From Paractinoplanes durhamensis (GTDB taxonomy: Bacteria; Actinomycetota; Actinomycetes; Mycobacteriales; Micromonosporaceae), in contig NZ_BOML01000013.1 of NCBI RefSeq assembly GCF_016862175.1, forward strand, positions 1 to 64,000: DNA of 64,000 nucleotides. The letters are read 5' to 3'. Both the position numbers and the translations under genes were made by a program. The number at the start of each line of letters is the position of its first letter. The first letter of the stretch is position 1. Of this stretch, positions 1 to 8,934 are shown piece after piece. The notes beneath the pieces are model-generated. The model was given only the letters and a program-made list of their open reading frames with translations, was not told where the DNA came from and did not search any database.

Positions 1-90
1 GCACCGCGGCCGGGCACCGCACCGCGGCCGGGCACCGCACCGCGGCCGGGCACCGCACCGCGGCCGGGCACCGCACCGCGGCCGGGCACC
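1..90. repeat. Tandem 18-bp repeat, five perfect copies, open at the window edge
   Basis: The unit GCACCGCGGCCGGGCACC occurs five times head to tail without a mismatch and runs into the left window edge, so the array may be longer. It ends 16 bp before the stop of the MFS gene. The unit is a multiple of three and reads A-P-R-P-G-T on the plus strand without stops, so it could be the tail of a plus-strand gene entering from outside, but that frame runs on antisense into the MFS gene to about 160. I see no other support for coding. Confidence 0.85.
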
Positions 91-106
91 GCGCGGCAAT
101 CCGGCT

Positions 107-1486
107 TCATGCGGCGGCTCGGCGGGTGCGGAGCAGCAGGGCGGCGGAGCCGGCCAGGGTAAGCGTCGCGGCGGCGACCGTGGCGCGGATCGCGCCGGCG
201 GCGCCGAACCACTGCCAGGCCAGGCCGAACAGGACCGAGGAGACCAGGTACGCGAGCGCCTGGCCGGTCTGGATCAGGGCCAGGCCCGTCGTGCGCAGCT
301 CGGGCGGCAGCAGCGGACCGGCCACCGCCATCAGGACGCCGTCGGTGGCGGCGTAGAAGATCCCGTAGAGCAGAAGCACCGTGACCAGCGCGCCGGGCCC
401 GGACCACCGCGTCGCCAGGATCAGGTAGACGGTGAGCAGGGCGGCGTAGCCGCCGAGGAAGACGCGGGTGCGCCCGGCCCGGTCGGCCAGGGCACCGAGC
501 GGAACCGCGAGAACGAGATAGGCGAGGCTGGTGCCGACGGCGAGCAGCGGGAACCAGCCGGTGGCGATGTCCTCGCGGCGCTGCAGCAGCAGGTAGACGA
601 AGCCATCGCCGATCGTGCTCAGCCCGAGCAGCACGGCGCCGGCGAGAAGCGCCCGCAGCCGGACATCACGCAGCAGCGCGGCAGCTTGGCGCAGGTCCAC
701 CGGCTTCGTAGCGGTGACCGGAGCCGGCGGGGCGAGTTCGTCGGGCGAAGCGGGTCCGTCACGCGAAGCCTGCCGATGCGAAGCGAGATCGTCGCGCGGA
801 GAGTGCGGGCCACGCGGAGCGGGCTCGTCGTGCGAAGCGTGCGGGCTGCGCGGAGTGCGGGTCGGGCGGGGATCCCGGACGAAGGTGATCAGGATCAGCA
901 CGCCGATAGCCGCGATGCAGCCGCTCACCACGAAGACGGCGTCGAAGGCCTGCCCGGAAGCGGCAAGCACGGCCAAGGCGACCAGCGGGCCGGCGAACGC
1001 TCCGGCGCTGTCCATCGCCCGGTGCACGCCGAATGCCCGGCCCAGGCCCTCGGGTGGAGTTGACAGGGTGATCAAGGCGTCGCGGGGGGCCGTGCGGAGG
1101 CCCTTGCCGGCCCGGTCGGCGACGATGGCCGCGCCGATGCCGGGCAGGGAGCTTCCGGCGGCCAGGAGGGCGGCCTTGGCCACGGCGGAGATGCCGTAGC
1201 CGAGGCCGGCCACCAGTTTGCGGCGCTGCGCCCGGTCGGCCAGGTAGCCGCCGGCCAGGCGCAGCAATGCCGTTGCCCCGGTATACAGGCCGTCCACCAG
1301 GCCGAACACCGCCGGGCCGAGGCCCAGGCCGGCTACCAGGTAGAGCGGCAGGATCGCCGTCACCATTTCGCTGGACACGTCCGTGACCAGGCTGACCGTG
1401 CCCAGCGCGAACACATTGGACGCGACCTTCACGGCTTTTGTCCGGTTGGTGGCGCTGGCGGGGCGGGATACCGAGGCCAGGTACAT
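107..1486 (-). CDS. MFS transporter (12-TM efflux type)
   Basis: This 459-residue integral membrane protein is a major facilitator, probably a drug or metabolite exporter; the substrate cannot be read from sequence. The first helix region carries TDVSSEM, and the loop between helices 2 and 3 carries the MFS motif LADRAQRRK. Twelve hydrophobic segments are apparent. The central cytoplasmic loop (about residues 205-262) is unusually long and rich in Pro, Ser, His, Arg and Asp. The ATG start sits 7 bp after the stop of the upstream phosphoesterase gene with no clear Shine-Dalgarno, so translation may be coupled. A start about 18 codons further in is possible. Confidence 0.85.
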   Translation of the reverse strand: MYLASVSRPASATNRTKAVKVASNVFALGTVSLVTDVSSEMVTAILPLYLVAGLGLGPAVFGLVDGLYTGATALLRLAGGYLADRAQRRKLVAGLGYGISAVAKAALLAAGSSLPGIGAAIVADRAGKGLRTAPRDALITLSTPPEGLGRAFGVHRAMDSAGAFAGPLVALAVLAASGQAFDAVFVVSGCIAAIGVLILITFVRDPRPTRTPRSPHASHDEPAPRGPHSPRDDLASHRQASRDGPASPDELAPPAPVTATKPVDLRQAAALLRDVRLRALLAGAVLLGLSTIGDGFVYLLLQRREDIATGWFPLLAVGTSLAYLVLAVPLGALADRAGRTRVFLGGYAALLTVYLILATRWSGPGALVTVLLLYGIFYAATDGVLMAVAGPLLPPELRTTGLALIQTGQALAYLVSSVLFGLAWQWFGAAGAIRATVAAATLTLAGSAALLLRTRRAAA

Positions 1487-1493
1487 GTGGCGG

Positions 1494-2333
1494 TCAGTTC
1501 CAGACGTCGGTGATCGGGGTGACGTTTGCGGCGCCGCCCAGGGCGCTCAGGCCGTACGCGGATTCGATCGTGCGCAGCACCGTGTAGTGGGTGATCTTCG
1601 AGGAGTAGGTGCCGGGCTGGACGTGGGCGCCCACGAACGTGGTGTAGATGTGGTTCAGCGAAAGGGAGTTGTCCTCGTCGAAGTTCACGATCAGCAGGCT
1701 GTTGTTGGTCTTCGCCCACTGGGCGTACGCGTCGAGGTTGGTTTGGAGCCAGGTGTTTCCGGTGCTGACGCTGCAGTCGTGCATGTCGTTGCACATGTTC
1801 GGGCTGATGAAAGCGACAGTGGGCAGCGACGCGTAGTTCGACGGGAAGCTCGCGAACGTCAGGTTGCTCGCGGCCGGCACCGTCGAGAAGTCCACCCAGC
1901 TGTTGTGCTTGCGCCGGTAGGTGCTGCTGGAGCAACCCGTGTAGCCGTTCGACGGCATCGACTCGGAGTAGCCCTTGAAGGTCAAGCTGGCGGTGATCAG
2001 CTGGGCGCCGAGGTTGTCGCCGGTGAAGTTCTTCGGGCAGTCGTCGTTGGTGACGCCCTGGGTGGAACCGGAGAACAGGGCGAGGTAGTTGGGCTGGCTG
2101 GGGTGGGTGATCGCGTAGGACTGCGAGAAGCTCGCCCCCTGCGCGGCCAGGCTCTTGAAGTAGGGGGCACTGGACGCGGTGATCTGGGAGCTCGCCTTGT
2201 TCTCGAACATCACCAGGACGATGTGGTCGAAGCGGGGCACGCTGGTGGCGGCCTGGGCTGCCGGGGTCACCGACAGGCCGGCCACGACCAGGACGAGGGT
2301 CGCCACTGCGACCGAGACACGCCGTACGGACAT
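1494..2333 (-). CDS. Secreted phosphoesterase (acid phosphatase / phospholipase C-like)
   Basis: The product is a Sec-exported protein of about 279 residues of the bacterial phosphoesterase family (alkaline-phosphatase fold, related to phospholipase C and acid phosphatases). An export signal rich in Val and Ala ends near AAQAA. The mature protein begins with DHIVLVMFENK, which holds the metal-binding Asp and Glu, followed by HPSQPNYLALFSG, with the catalytic region around the Ser/Thr before the Gly, then SPNMCNDMHDC and NFDEDN, typical of this family. I chose the ATG at 2333 because it starts just before the basic signal-peptide head; a TTG nine codons upstream is possible. The role is probably phosphate scavenging. 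The MFS gene follows 7 bp downstream. Confidence 0.85.
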   Translation of the reverse strand: MSVRRVSVAVATLVLVVAGLSVTPAAQAATSVPRFDHIVLVMFENKASSQITASSAPYFKSLAAQGASFSQSYAITHPSQPNYLALFSGSTQGVTNDDCPKNFTGDNLGAQLITASLTFKGYSESMPSNGYTGCSSSTYRRKHNSWVDFSTVPAASNLTFASFPSNYASLPTVAFISPNMCNDMHDCSVSTGNTWLQTNLDAYAQWAKTNNSLLIVNFDEDNSLSLNHIYTTFVGAHVQPGTYSSKITHYTVLRTIESAYGLSALGGAANVTPITDVWN

Positions 2334-2397
2334 CTCTGCATCGTCGGCAGAGCCGGACAAGCGCGCCCGGACAGGACGTTTACGACAGGTTAAGAAT

Positions 2398-3114
2398 TCA
2401 GGGCTGTCGATCCGACTTGGCGGCGCCGCGCCGGACCAGCACGAAGCCCGCGACGGCGGCGACCACGACGACCCCGATCACCCAGATCCACCAGGTGCTG
2501 CCGCCGTCGCCGGCCGCGGCGGCCGGCTCGGCGTTGATGGTCGGCGCCGCGGAAGTGATCACCGGGACTGCCGACGAGGGCTCGGCGGACGGCGCCGCCG
2601 AGGAGGGCGCCGCGGTGGTGGGCGCGGTCGACGGGCCGGGCTTGAGCGTCACGAGCGGCGCCGGGTGGTCCGGCTCGTCCTTGCCGGCTTCCTGGATCTC
2701 GATCCAGCGGACGACCTCGCCGTCGGCGTACGTCTCCAAGGTCTTGAAGGAAAGCCTTGTCTCGCCGTCCGGCAGTTTCGCGATCTTGACCTTCCAGACC
2801 GCATCGGTGCCGACCTTCAGGGCCTTGCCGCCGACCGTGAAGCCGTCCGCGTTCGGCGTGAACGTCCAGCCCGCCGGGGCCTTGACCAGGGTGACGCTCG
2901 CCGGGGCGAGCCCGGCCGGCAGCACCACCCGCTCCGAGGTGATGCCGGCGTCGGTGCTCTCCGCCTCGCCGTTGAAGGTGAGCGTCACGTTCGCCGCGCC
3001 CGCGGTCGTCTTGTCCGCGCTCACCTCCACGTGGGCGAGTGCCGGACCGGCCACTCCCAGGACCGCGAAACCCGCAACGGCACCCACCGTGACCACCCGA
3101 GACCCGAACCGCAC
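2398..3114 (-). CDS. YcnI-family (DUF1775) copper-type exported protein
   Basis: The 238-residue protein has a signal peptide ending ALA-H, so the mature chain starts with His (HVEVSADKT). In the YcnI family this N-terminal His forms part of a copper site. The DUF1775 beta-sandwich (roughly residues 27-155) is followed by a Ser/Ala/Pro linker, one C-terminal membrane helix and a basic tail, the usual membrane-anchored layout. The GTG start at 3114 is preceded by GAAGGTGG at good spacing. A likely role is periplasm-side copper handling. The CopC-CopD fusion that often accompanies ycnI lies 35 kb away, not adjacent. The gene is divergent from the GGDEF-EAL gene. Confidence 0.9.
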   Translation of the reverse strand: MRFGSRVVTVGAVAGFAVLGVAGPALAHVEVSADKTTAGAANVTLTFNGEAESTDAGITSERVVLPAGLAPASVTLVKAPAGWTFTPNADGFTVGGKALKVGTDAVWKVKIAKLPDGETRLSFKTLETYADGEVVRWIEIQEAGKDEPDHPAPLVTLKPGPSTAPTTAAPSSAAPSAEPSSAVPVITSAAPTINAEPAAAAGDGGSTWWIWVIGVVVVAAVAGFVLVRRGAAKSDRQP

Positions 3115-3285
3115 CGTGTTACCACCTTCGCTGTCGACCACATCACGACATGAGTCGCCGTGTACGGGCGAAAAGTTCCGGCGAATCCTACGACGGGTAC
3201 GCCGCAAACCGCTCAAGGGAGTGCCGGACCGCCCGATGAAAAGCCTGACAGCAACCATGCTGTCCCCGGCCGGATCGGAGAGCGG

Positions 3286-6200
3286 ATGACGACGCGAACC
3301 GCACGCGGATGCTTCGCTGCGTGGATCGTGGTGCTCACCGCCGTCTACTACGCCTTCCCCGGCAGCCACCTGTACACGTGGGCGGCGCTCGGCTACTCCA
3401 GCGCGGCGATGATCGTGCTCGGCGTACACCTCAACAAGCCGTCGCACCGGGCGCCCTGGTACCTGATCGCCGCCGCACTGGTGGTCTTCAACACCGGCGA
3501 CAACGCCTACAACCTGATCATCGCGTTCGGCCACGAGCCGAACTTCCCGGGCATCGCCGACTGGCTGTACCTCGCGGTGTATCCGCTGCTCACCGGCGGT
3601 TTCATCATGTTCGTCCGGCTGCGCAACGGCGGCGTCAGCAACCGGGCCGCGCTGCTCGACGCGCTGGTGCCGACGGTCGGGCTCGGCCTGCTCTCCTGGG
3701 TCTACTGGATCGCGCCGTTCACCCGCTCGCAGGACCTGTCGCTGGTGGAGAAGCTGGTCTCGGTCGGCTACCCGCTCGGCGACGTGCTCGTCCTCGCGAT
3801 GACCCTGCGCATGATCACCACCCCGGGCAAGCGGCCGCGGGTGCTCACCGTCCTCGGCATCTCGATGATCGGCCTGCTGATCTCCGACGTGCTCTACGGC
3901 CAGTCCCAGCTCAACAGCGCCTGGTCGCTGGGCGGCCCGGTCGACCTCGGCTGGATCGTGTTCTACGCGGCGATGGGCTTCGTCGGGCTGATGCCGTCGA
4001 TGCGCGAACTCACCGAGCCGTCCGGCGCGCACGGCGCCGAGACCCCGCACCGGATCATCTGGATGGCCTCGGCCGCCCTGATCGCCCCGGTCGTGCTCTA
4101 CCTGGAGTGGATCAACGGCGCCGAGGCCGCCCGGCAGGGGGTCATCGACGCGCCGGTCATCGCCGGCGCCGCCGCCCTGATGTTCGTGCTGGTCATCGCC
4201 CGGGTCAACGGCCTCGCGCTGGACCAGCTGCGGGCCCGGTCCCGGGAGCGGGCGCTGCGCAAGGCCAGCGAGAAGCTGTTCGCGGCGGCCACCGTCGACG
4301 ACGCGCTGCAGGCGGCCGCCGACGCCATCGGCACCCTCATGCCCCGGGACACGCCGTACGACCTGCGCCAGGTCATCGAGGTCACCGAGGCGCCGCGGAA
4401 CAGCGGTGTCCGGATCGTCGGCGCCGACGAGGTCCCGGACGAGGTCCGCACCGAGAACTACGACACGTACCTGATCGGCACGCTGCAGCTGCCCGGCACG
4501 CCGGCCCGCCAGCTGCTCGGGATCATCGCCGCGCCCGGCAACCTGCTGCGCGACATGGTCGACACGTTCGCCGCGCTGACCGCGCAGGTCGAGGTCGTGC
4601 TCGAGCGGATCACCCTGACCGGCGAGGTCAGCCGGCGCGACAGCGAGGTCTGGTTCCGCACCCTGATCCAGAACGCCTCCGACGTGATCCTGATCGTCAC
4701 CGACGACGACCACATCCGCTACGCCAGCCCCTCCGCGGCCACCGTCTTCGGCCACGAGGACCTGGCCGGCACCCCGCTGTCCGCGCTGGTCGCGGTCAGC
4801 CACCACCGGACCATGCGGGCGATCCTCGCCGCCGTCCGCGGCGGCGCGGGCACCGACGGCGCCCCCGACCTGAGCGTGCTGTGCGCCGACGGCCGGCTCG
4901 TCCAGGTCGAGGTCGACGGCCGCGACCTGCGCGACGACCCGACGGTGGGCGGCCTGGTGCTGACCATCAGCGACGTCACCGAGCGTCGCCGGCTCGAGGA
5001 CGACCTGTCCCACCTGGCGTTCCACGACGGCCTCACCGGGCTGGCCAACCGGGTCAAGTTCCGCAACCGGCTCGAGCGGTCCTTCGCCGCGGCCGACCGG
5101 GACGGCACCACGCTGACCGTGCTCTTCGTCGACCTCGACGACTTCAAGGAGGTCAACGACACCCTCGGGCACGCGGTCGGCGACGAGTTGCTGATCACCG
5201 TCGGGCAGCGGATCACCACGGTCATCGGCGGTGCCGCCACCGCAGCCCGGATGGGCGGCGACGAGTTCGCCGTGCTCATCGAGGACTGCGGCGGCGTCGA
5301 CGAGGCCGAGCTGGTGGCGGCCCAGATCGTGGCGAGCCTGGCGGTGGCGTTCGAGGTCAGCGACGGTTTCGGCGGGTCGCACATCGTCAGCGGCGCGGCC
5401 AGCGTCGGCGTGGCCGCCAGCACCGACGCGGAGAGCGCCACCGAGCTGCTGCGCCACGCCGACCTGGCGCTCTACCAGGCCAAGGGCGGCGCCAAGGGCA
5501 CCTGGCAGCGCTACCGGCCGGAGCTGCACACGGCCATGAACCAGCGGCTCGAGGTACGCGCCGCGCTGCACGACGCGATCGACGCCGAGCAGTTCCGCAA
5601 CATGTACCAGCCGATCGTCGACCTGCACACCGGCCTGATCGCCGGCGTCGAGGCCCTGGTCCGCTGGGAGCACCCCACCCGGGGGCTGCTCGGCCCGTTC
5701 CACTTCATCGAGGTGGCCGAGGAGAGCGGCGCGATCGTCGCGATCGGCGACTGGGTGCTGCGCGAGGCCCTCGCCCAGTTCGCCCGCTGGCGCGCCGACG
5801 ACCCGGACATGTCACTCAAGTACGTCAGCGTCAACGTCTCGGCCCGGCAGTTCCGGACGCCCGGTTTCGTCGAGCGGGTCCGGGAGGCCCTCGACGCGGC
5901 CGGCGCGCGACCCGAGTGGCTGCTGCTGGAGATCACCGAGAGCCTGGTGCTGCGCGACGCCGAGCAGGTCTGGAACGACCTGCGGATGCTGCGCGCCCTG
6001 GGCGTACGCATCGCGATCGACGACTTCGGCACCGGCTACTCGTCGCTGAGCTACCTGCGGCAGATGCCGGTCGACGTGCTCAAGCTCGACAAGAGCTTCA
6101 TCGACGACATCCTCACCAGCGACCAGCAGCACACCATGGTCGACTCGATCGTGGCGCTGGCCCGCAACCTCGACCTCAAGGTCATCGCCGAGGGGGTCGA

Positions 6201-6327
6201 GCAGACCGGCCAGCGGGCCGCGCTGGCCGCGATGGGCTGCCCGTTCGGGCAGGGCTACCTGTTCTCCAAGCCGGCCTGGCCGGACGAGATCGTCGCCCTC
6301 ACGCACAGCGTCCCCGAGCTCGTCTGA
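3286..6327 (+). CDS. Membrane PAS-GGDEF-EAL cyclic-di-GMP enzyme
   Basis: This 1013-residue signalling protein makes and/or degrades cyclic di-GMP. About eight to nine membrane helices fill residues 8-300, a soluble linker follows, then a PAS domain (about 452-570), a GGDEF domain with an intact MGGDEF at residue 657, and an EAL domain with an intact EALVRW at residue 789, ITES, and DDFGTGYSSL with the lysine of KLDKSF. Both catalytic signatures look complete, so either activity is possible. The ATG at 3286 has GGAG just upstream and starts directly before the first helix. The gene is divergent from the ycnI-like gene. A second protein of the same class is encoded at 34439-36745. Confidence 0.93.
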   Translation: MTTRTARGCFAAWIVVLTAVYYAFPGSHLYTWAALGYSSAAMIVLGVHLNKPSHRAPWYLIAAALVVFNTGDNAYNLIIAFGHEPNFPGIADWLYLAVYPLLTGGFIMFVRLRNGGVSNRAALLDALVPTVGLGLLSWVYWIAPFTRSQDLSLVEKLVSVGYPLGDVLVLAMTLRMITTPGKRPRVLTVLGISMIGLLISDVLYGQSQLNSAWSLGGPVDLGWIVFYAAMGFVGLMPSMRELTEPSGAHGAETPHRIIWMASAALIAPVVLYLEWINGAEAARQGVIDAPVIAGAAALMFVLVIARVNGLALDQLRARSRERALRKASEKLFAAATVDDALQAAADAIGTLMPRDTPYDLRQVIEVTEAPRNSGVRIVGADEVPDEVRTENYDTYLIGTLQLPGTPARQLLGIIAAPGNLLRDMVDTFAALTAQVEVVLERITLTGEVSRRDSEVWFRTLIQNASDVILIVTDDDHIRYASPSAATVFGHEDLAGTPLSALVAVSHHRTMRAILAAVRGGAGTDGAPDLSVLCADGRLVQVEVDGRDLRDDPTVGGLVLTISDVTERRRLEDDLSHLAFHDGLTGLANRVKFRNRLERSFAAADRDGTTLTVLFVDLDDFKEVNDTLGHAVGDELLITVGQRITTVIGGAATAARMGGDEFAVLIEDCGGVDEAELVAAQIVASLAVAFEVSDGFGGSHIVSGAASVGVAASTDAESATELLRHADLALYQAKGGAKGTWQRYRPELHTAMNQRLEVRAALHDAIDAEQFRNMYQPIVDLHTGLIAGVEALVRWEHPTRGLLGPFHFIEVAEESGAIVAIGDWVLREALAQFARWRADDPDMSLKYVSVNVSARQFRTPGFVERVREALDAAGARPEWLLLEITESLVLRDAEQVWNDLRMLRALGVRIAIDDFGTGYSSLSYLRQMPVDVLKLDKSFIDDILTSDQQHTMVDSIVALARNLDLKVIAEGVEQTGQRAALAAMGCPFGQGYLFSKPAWPDEIVALTHSVPELV

Positions 6328-6383
6328 GTAGTTTTGACGGATATTCACTAGCGGTGGCGGCTTGACCGGGACAGGGTCGAGGC

Positions 6384-7043
6384 ATGCTCGAGAATCCCGT
6401 GTGGGCCGCCCTCTCCGGGCCGCAGGCCTGCTACGCCGAGGCGTCCGGTGACGCCGCCCGCTATACGTCCGACATCTCGCCATTCGCCGGGCTTGCCGAC
6501 CCGGCCGATCGGGCCGCCTGGGGCGACCTGGCCAGACTGACCCACGAGGCACTGCTGACCGGGCCCACGCTCAACCCCGGCCCCGGGTGGAAGACCGAGG
6601 TCGCGGTGCCCGGGCTGCAGATGGTCGGCCGCGCCATGACCGGCGTCGCCGACCCGGACACCGTCGTGCTGACCGAGAACGACGTGCCCGAGGTGCTCGA
6701 CCTGGTCGAGCGGGCCAAGCCCGGCCCGTTCGCCAAGCGCACCATCGTGCTCGGCCGCTACCTGGGCATCCGGGTCGACGGCCGGCTCGTGGCGATGGCC
6801 GGCGAGCGGTTCCGGGTGCCCGGCTGGACGGAGGTGAGCGCGGTCTGCACCGACCCCGACTTCCAGGGCCAGGGGCTCGGCGCCCGGCTCACCCTGGCCG
6901 TCGCGGCCGGCATCCTGGAGCGCGGCGAGCTGCCGTTCCTGCACGCGGCCACCGACAACGAGCGGGCGATACGGCTGTACGAACGGCTCGGCTTCGAACC
7001 CAGCCACGAGGTGGTGTTCGCGCTGTTCCGGTACGCCGGCTGA
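6384..7043 (+). CDS. GNAT family N-acetyltransferase
   Basis: The 219-residue protein is a Gcn5-related acetyltransferase of the FR47-like type. The fold is in the C-terminal half: ending strands around VSAVCTDPDFQGQGLGARL give the acetyl-CoA pyrophosphate loop (Q-G-Q-G-L-G), and NERAIRLYERLGFEP is the typical closing motif. The N-terminal 90 residues are less typical and may shape the acceptor site. The acceptor is unknown. The gene stands 56 bp after the GGDEF-EAL gene on the same strand and may be read with it. Confidence 0.88.
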   Translation: MLENPVWAALSGPQACYAEASGDAARYTSDISPFAGLADPADRAAWGDLARLTHEALLTGPTLNPGPGWKTEVAVPGLQMVGRAMTGVADPDTVVLTENDVPEVLDLVERAKPGPFAKRTIVLGRYLGIRVDGRLVAMAGERFRVPGWTEVSAVCTDPDFQGQGLGARLTLAVAAGILERGELPFLHAATDNERAIRLYERLGFEPSHEVVFALFRYAG

Positions 7044-7121
7044 GTCGCGGTCCGCGGGTGCGCGCAGGCGTACCCGCGGGTATCCATTGACAGTCATCTA
7101 CGGCTGCCGGAACGTCGAGGC

Positions 7122-8219
7122 ATGTCGCACTCCCGTCCCCGTACGCTCGCGGCCGCGACGCTCCTCGCCGCCGCCGTTCTCGCCGCCGGAGTCGCCCTGG
7201 CGTCCGGCGCGAATGCCGCCCCCACCCCGACTACCGCGCCCACCGCCACCGTGCCGACCCCCGGCACCTCGCCCTCGCTGCCGAACGCGCCCACCGACCT
7301 GCACGTCACCGCGGTCACCACCGGCTCGGTCACGCTGGCCTGGACCGCGCCCGCCGTCACCAGCGCCGCCATCGAGGGCTACAACATCAGCTACACCCAG
7401 GCGTTCAACGACATCTACTGGCTGCAGCAGGTCGGCAACGTCACCACCGTCACGATCACCGGCAACATCTCGGCGACCAAGCAGTACTCGTTCGGGGTGT
7501 CCGCCCGCGACATCCTCGGGCACACCGGTCTCGGCTCCAACCGGGTCACCGTGGTCACCCCCGCCTCGGACACCGCGAGCGACCAGACCCCGCCGAGCGC
7601 GCCGGGCAACCTGCAGGTCACCGCCGCCGACAGCAGCGGCGCATCGCTGGCCTGGACCGCGTCCACCGACAACGTGGGGGTGACCGGCTACCACGTGTAC
7701 CGGTTCGACGGCCTCTACATCTCCACCCTGGTCGGCAGCACCAGCGGCACCGCGATCACGGTGCCGTTGCCGACCGCGGCGATCGGCAGCTGGTACGTAC
7801 GGGCCCTGGACGCGGCCGGGAACCTGTCGGCCACCTCGAACACCGCCAACGTGCCGGTCACCACCACCACCCCGCCGACCACCACTCCCCCGCCCGCGCC
7901 GAGTTGCCGGGTGACCTACCACAACGGATCACAGTGGGCCGGCGGGTTCGTCGCCGACGTGGCCGTCGCCAACCTGACCGCCACGCCGATCGACGGCTGG
8001 ACCCTGGTGCTGACCCTCGGCGGCGACCAGAAGGTCACCCAGGCCTGGAACGCCACCGCCAGCCAGACCGGCAACGTCGTCACGCTGACCGCGGCCGGCT
8101 GGAACCGTCTGATCCCGGCCGGCAGCAGCGTCTCGGCCGGTCTGCTCGGCAGCTGGCAGACCAGCAACGCGCCACCCACCCAGGCCGTCCTCAACGGCAC
8201 CCCCTGCCAGCTGGCCTGA
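7122..8219 (+). CDS. Secreted FN3-FN3-CBM2 carbohydrate-binding protein
   Basis: This 365-residue exported protein has a Sec signal (residues 1-33), a Thr/Pro linker, two fibronectin type III modules (about 50-150 and 160-250), a second Thr/Pro linker and a family 2 carbohydrate-binding module (about 263-365). The CBM2 keeps the terminal cysteine pair (SCRVTY near its start, TPCQLA at its end) and surface tryptophans (QWAGGF, GWTLVL, SWQT). No catalytic domain is present, although these modules normally accompany cellulases or chitinases. It may act as an adhesin or cellulose/chitin-surface protein. It is followed by a strong bidirectional hairpin. Confidence 0.88.
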   Translation: MSHSRPRTLAAATLLAAAVLAAGVALASGANAAPTPTTAPTATVPTPGTSPSLPNAPTDLHVTAVTTGSVTLAWTAPAVTSAAIEGYNISYTQAFNDIYWLQQVGNVTTVTITGNISATKQYSFGVSARDILGHTGLGSNRVTVVTPASDTASDQTPPSAPGNLQVTAADSSGASLAWTASTDNVGVTGYHVYRFDGLYISTLVGSTSGTAITVPLPTAAIGSWYVRALDAAGNLSATSNTANVPVTTTTPPTTTPPPAPSCRVTYHNGSQWAGGFVADVAVANLTATPIDGWTLVLTLGGDQKVTQAWNATASQTGNVVTLTAAGWNRLIPAGSSVSAGLLGSWQTSNAPPTQAVLNGTPCQLA

Positions 8220-8223
8220 CCCG

Positions 8224-8256
8224 GCGGGCGGGTGAAGGGCCCCTTCACCCGCCCGC
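8224..8256. terminator. Bidirectional terminator hairpin
   Basis: A near-perfect GC-rich inverted repeat (arm GCGGGCGGGTGAAGG and its complement) lies between the convergent stops of the CBM2 gene and the PEBP gene. There is no long T tract, as is common in high-GC actinobacteria. Confidence 0.75.
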
Positions 8257-8262
8257 TCGTGG

Positions 8263-8862
8263 CTACTGCTGCGCGGTTGCGGTGAAGCTCGCCGAGGCGA
8301 GCGCGTTGTGGCCGGTCACGTAGCCCACGACCGCCGGCGAGGTGCCGGGCGCGAGGTCCAGGGTGGGCAAGCTCAGCGCCACCACGGTGAAGACGTAGTG
8401 GTGGGTGATGTCCCCGGTCGGCGGGCACGGCCCGGTGTAGCCGACGCCGCCGCCGTCGTTCGGGCCGCTCACCGAACCGGCGGGCAGCACCGCGCCGGTG
8501 GGCAGCGAGGTGGTGCCGGCCGGGATGTCCCAGGCGACCCAGTGCCAGAAACCGCTGCCGGTCGGCGCATCCGGGTCGAACAGGGTGACCGCGAAGCTCT
8601 TGGTCCCGGCCGGCGCCCCCGACCAGGACAGCTGCGGCGACAGCCCGGCGTCGTCGCAGCCCCACTGCCGGGCCGGGATCGGCTTGCCGGCGCGGACGTC
8701 GGTGCTGGTCAGCTTGAAATGCGCGAGCCCGGTGGGCAGTCCCGTGCGGACCTTCTTGAATCCGAAGTGCAGGACGGTCGCCGCCGACGCCCCGGCGGCG
8801 GCCCCGACGAACACGAGAACCACAGCGAGAACCACGGCGAGACGGCGAGATATGCGGTGCAT
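8263..8862 (-). CDS. Secreted YbhB/YbcL-type PEBP family protein
   Basis: This 199-residue phosphatidylethanolamine-binding-protein homologue has an N-terminal export signal ending near GASA-A. Family hallmarks are CDDAGLSPQLSWSGAP, the DPDAP motif, FWHWVAWDIP and YTGPCPPTGDITHHY, which shape the ligand pocket. Bacterial members are often annotated Raf-kinase-inhibitor-like; their real function is mostly unknown. Here it is exported, so it acts outside the membrane. Confidence 0.88.
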   Translation of the reverse strand: MHRISRRLAVVLAVVLVFVGAAAGASAATVLHFGFKKVRTGLPTGLAHFKLTSTDVRAGKPIPARQWGCDDAGLSPQLSWSGAPAGTKSFAVTLFDPDAPTGSGFWHWVAWDIPAGTTSLPTGAVLPAGSVSGPNDGGGVGYTGPCPPTGDITHHYVFTVVALSLPTLDLAPGTSPAVVGYVTGHNALASASFTATAQQ

Positions 8863-8934
8863 GATCTACCCCCTTGAATATCATCCGATGAAGGGGATTC
8901 TGCCCCCGCGGTTGCGTTCCGTGGGGGCACGAAC

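Noticed and set aside
1..90. CRISPR array
   Set aside because: The repeats are adjacent with no spacers and are only 18 bp long.
2398..5703. Minus-strand frame of about 1100 codons covering both the YcnI gene and most of the GGDEF-EAL gene
   Set aside because: Only the part from 3114 down has a signal peptide and DUF1775 features. The rest is antisense to a clearly real gene, a common artefact of high GC.
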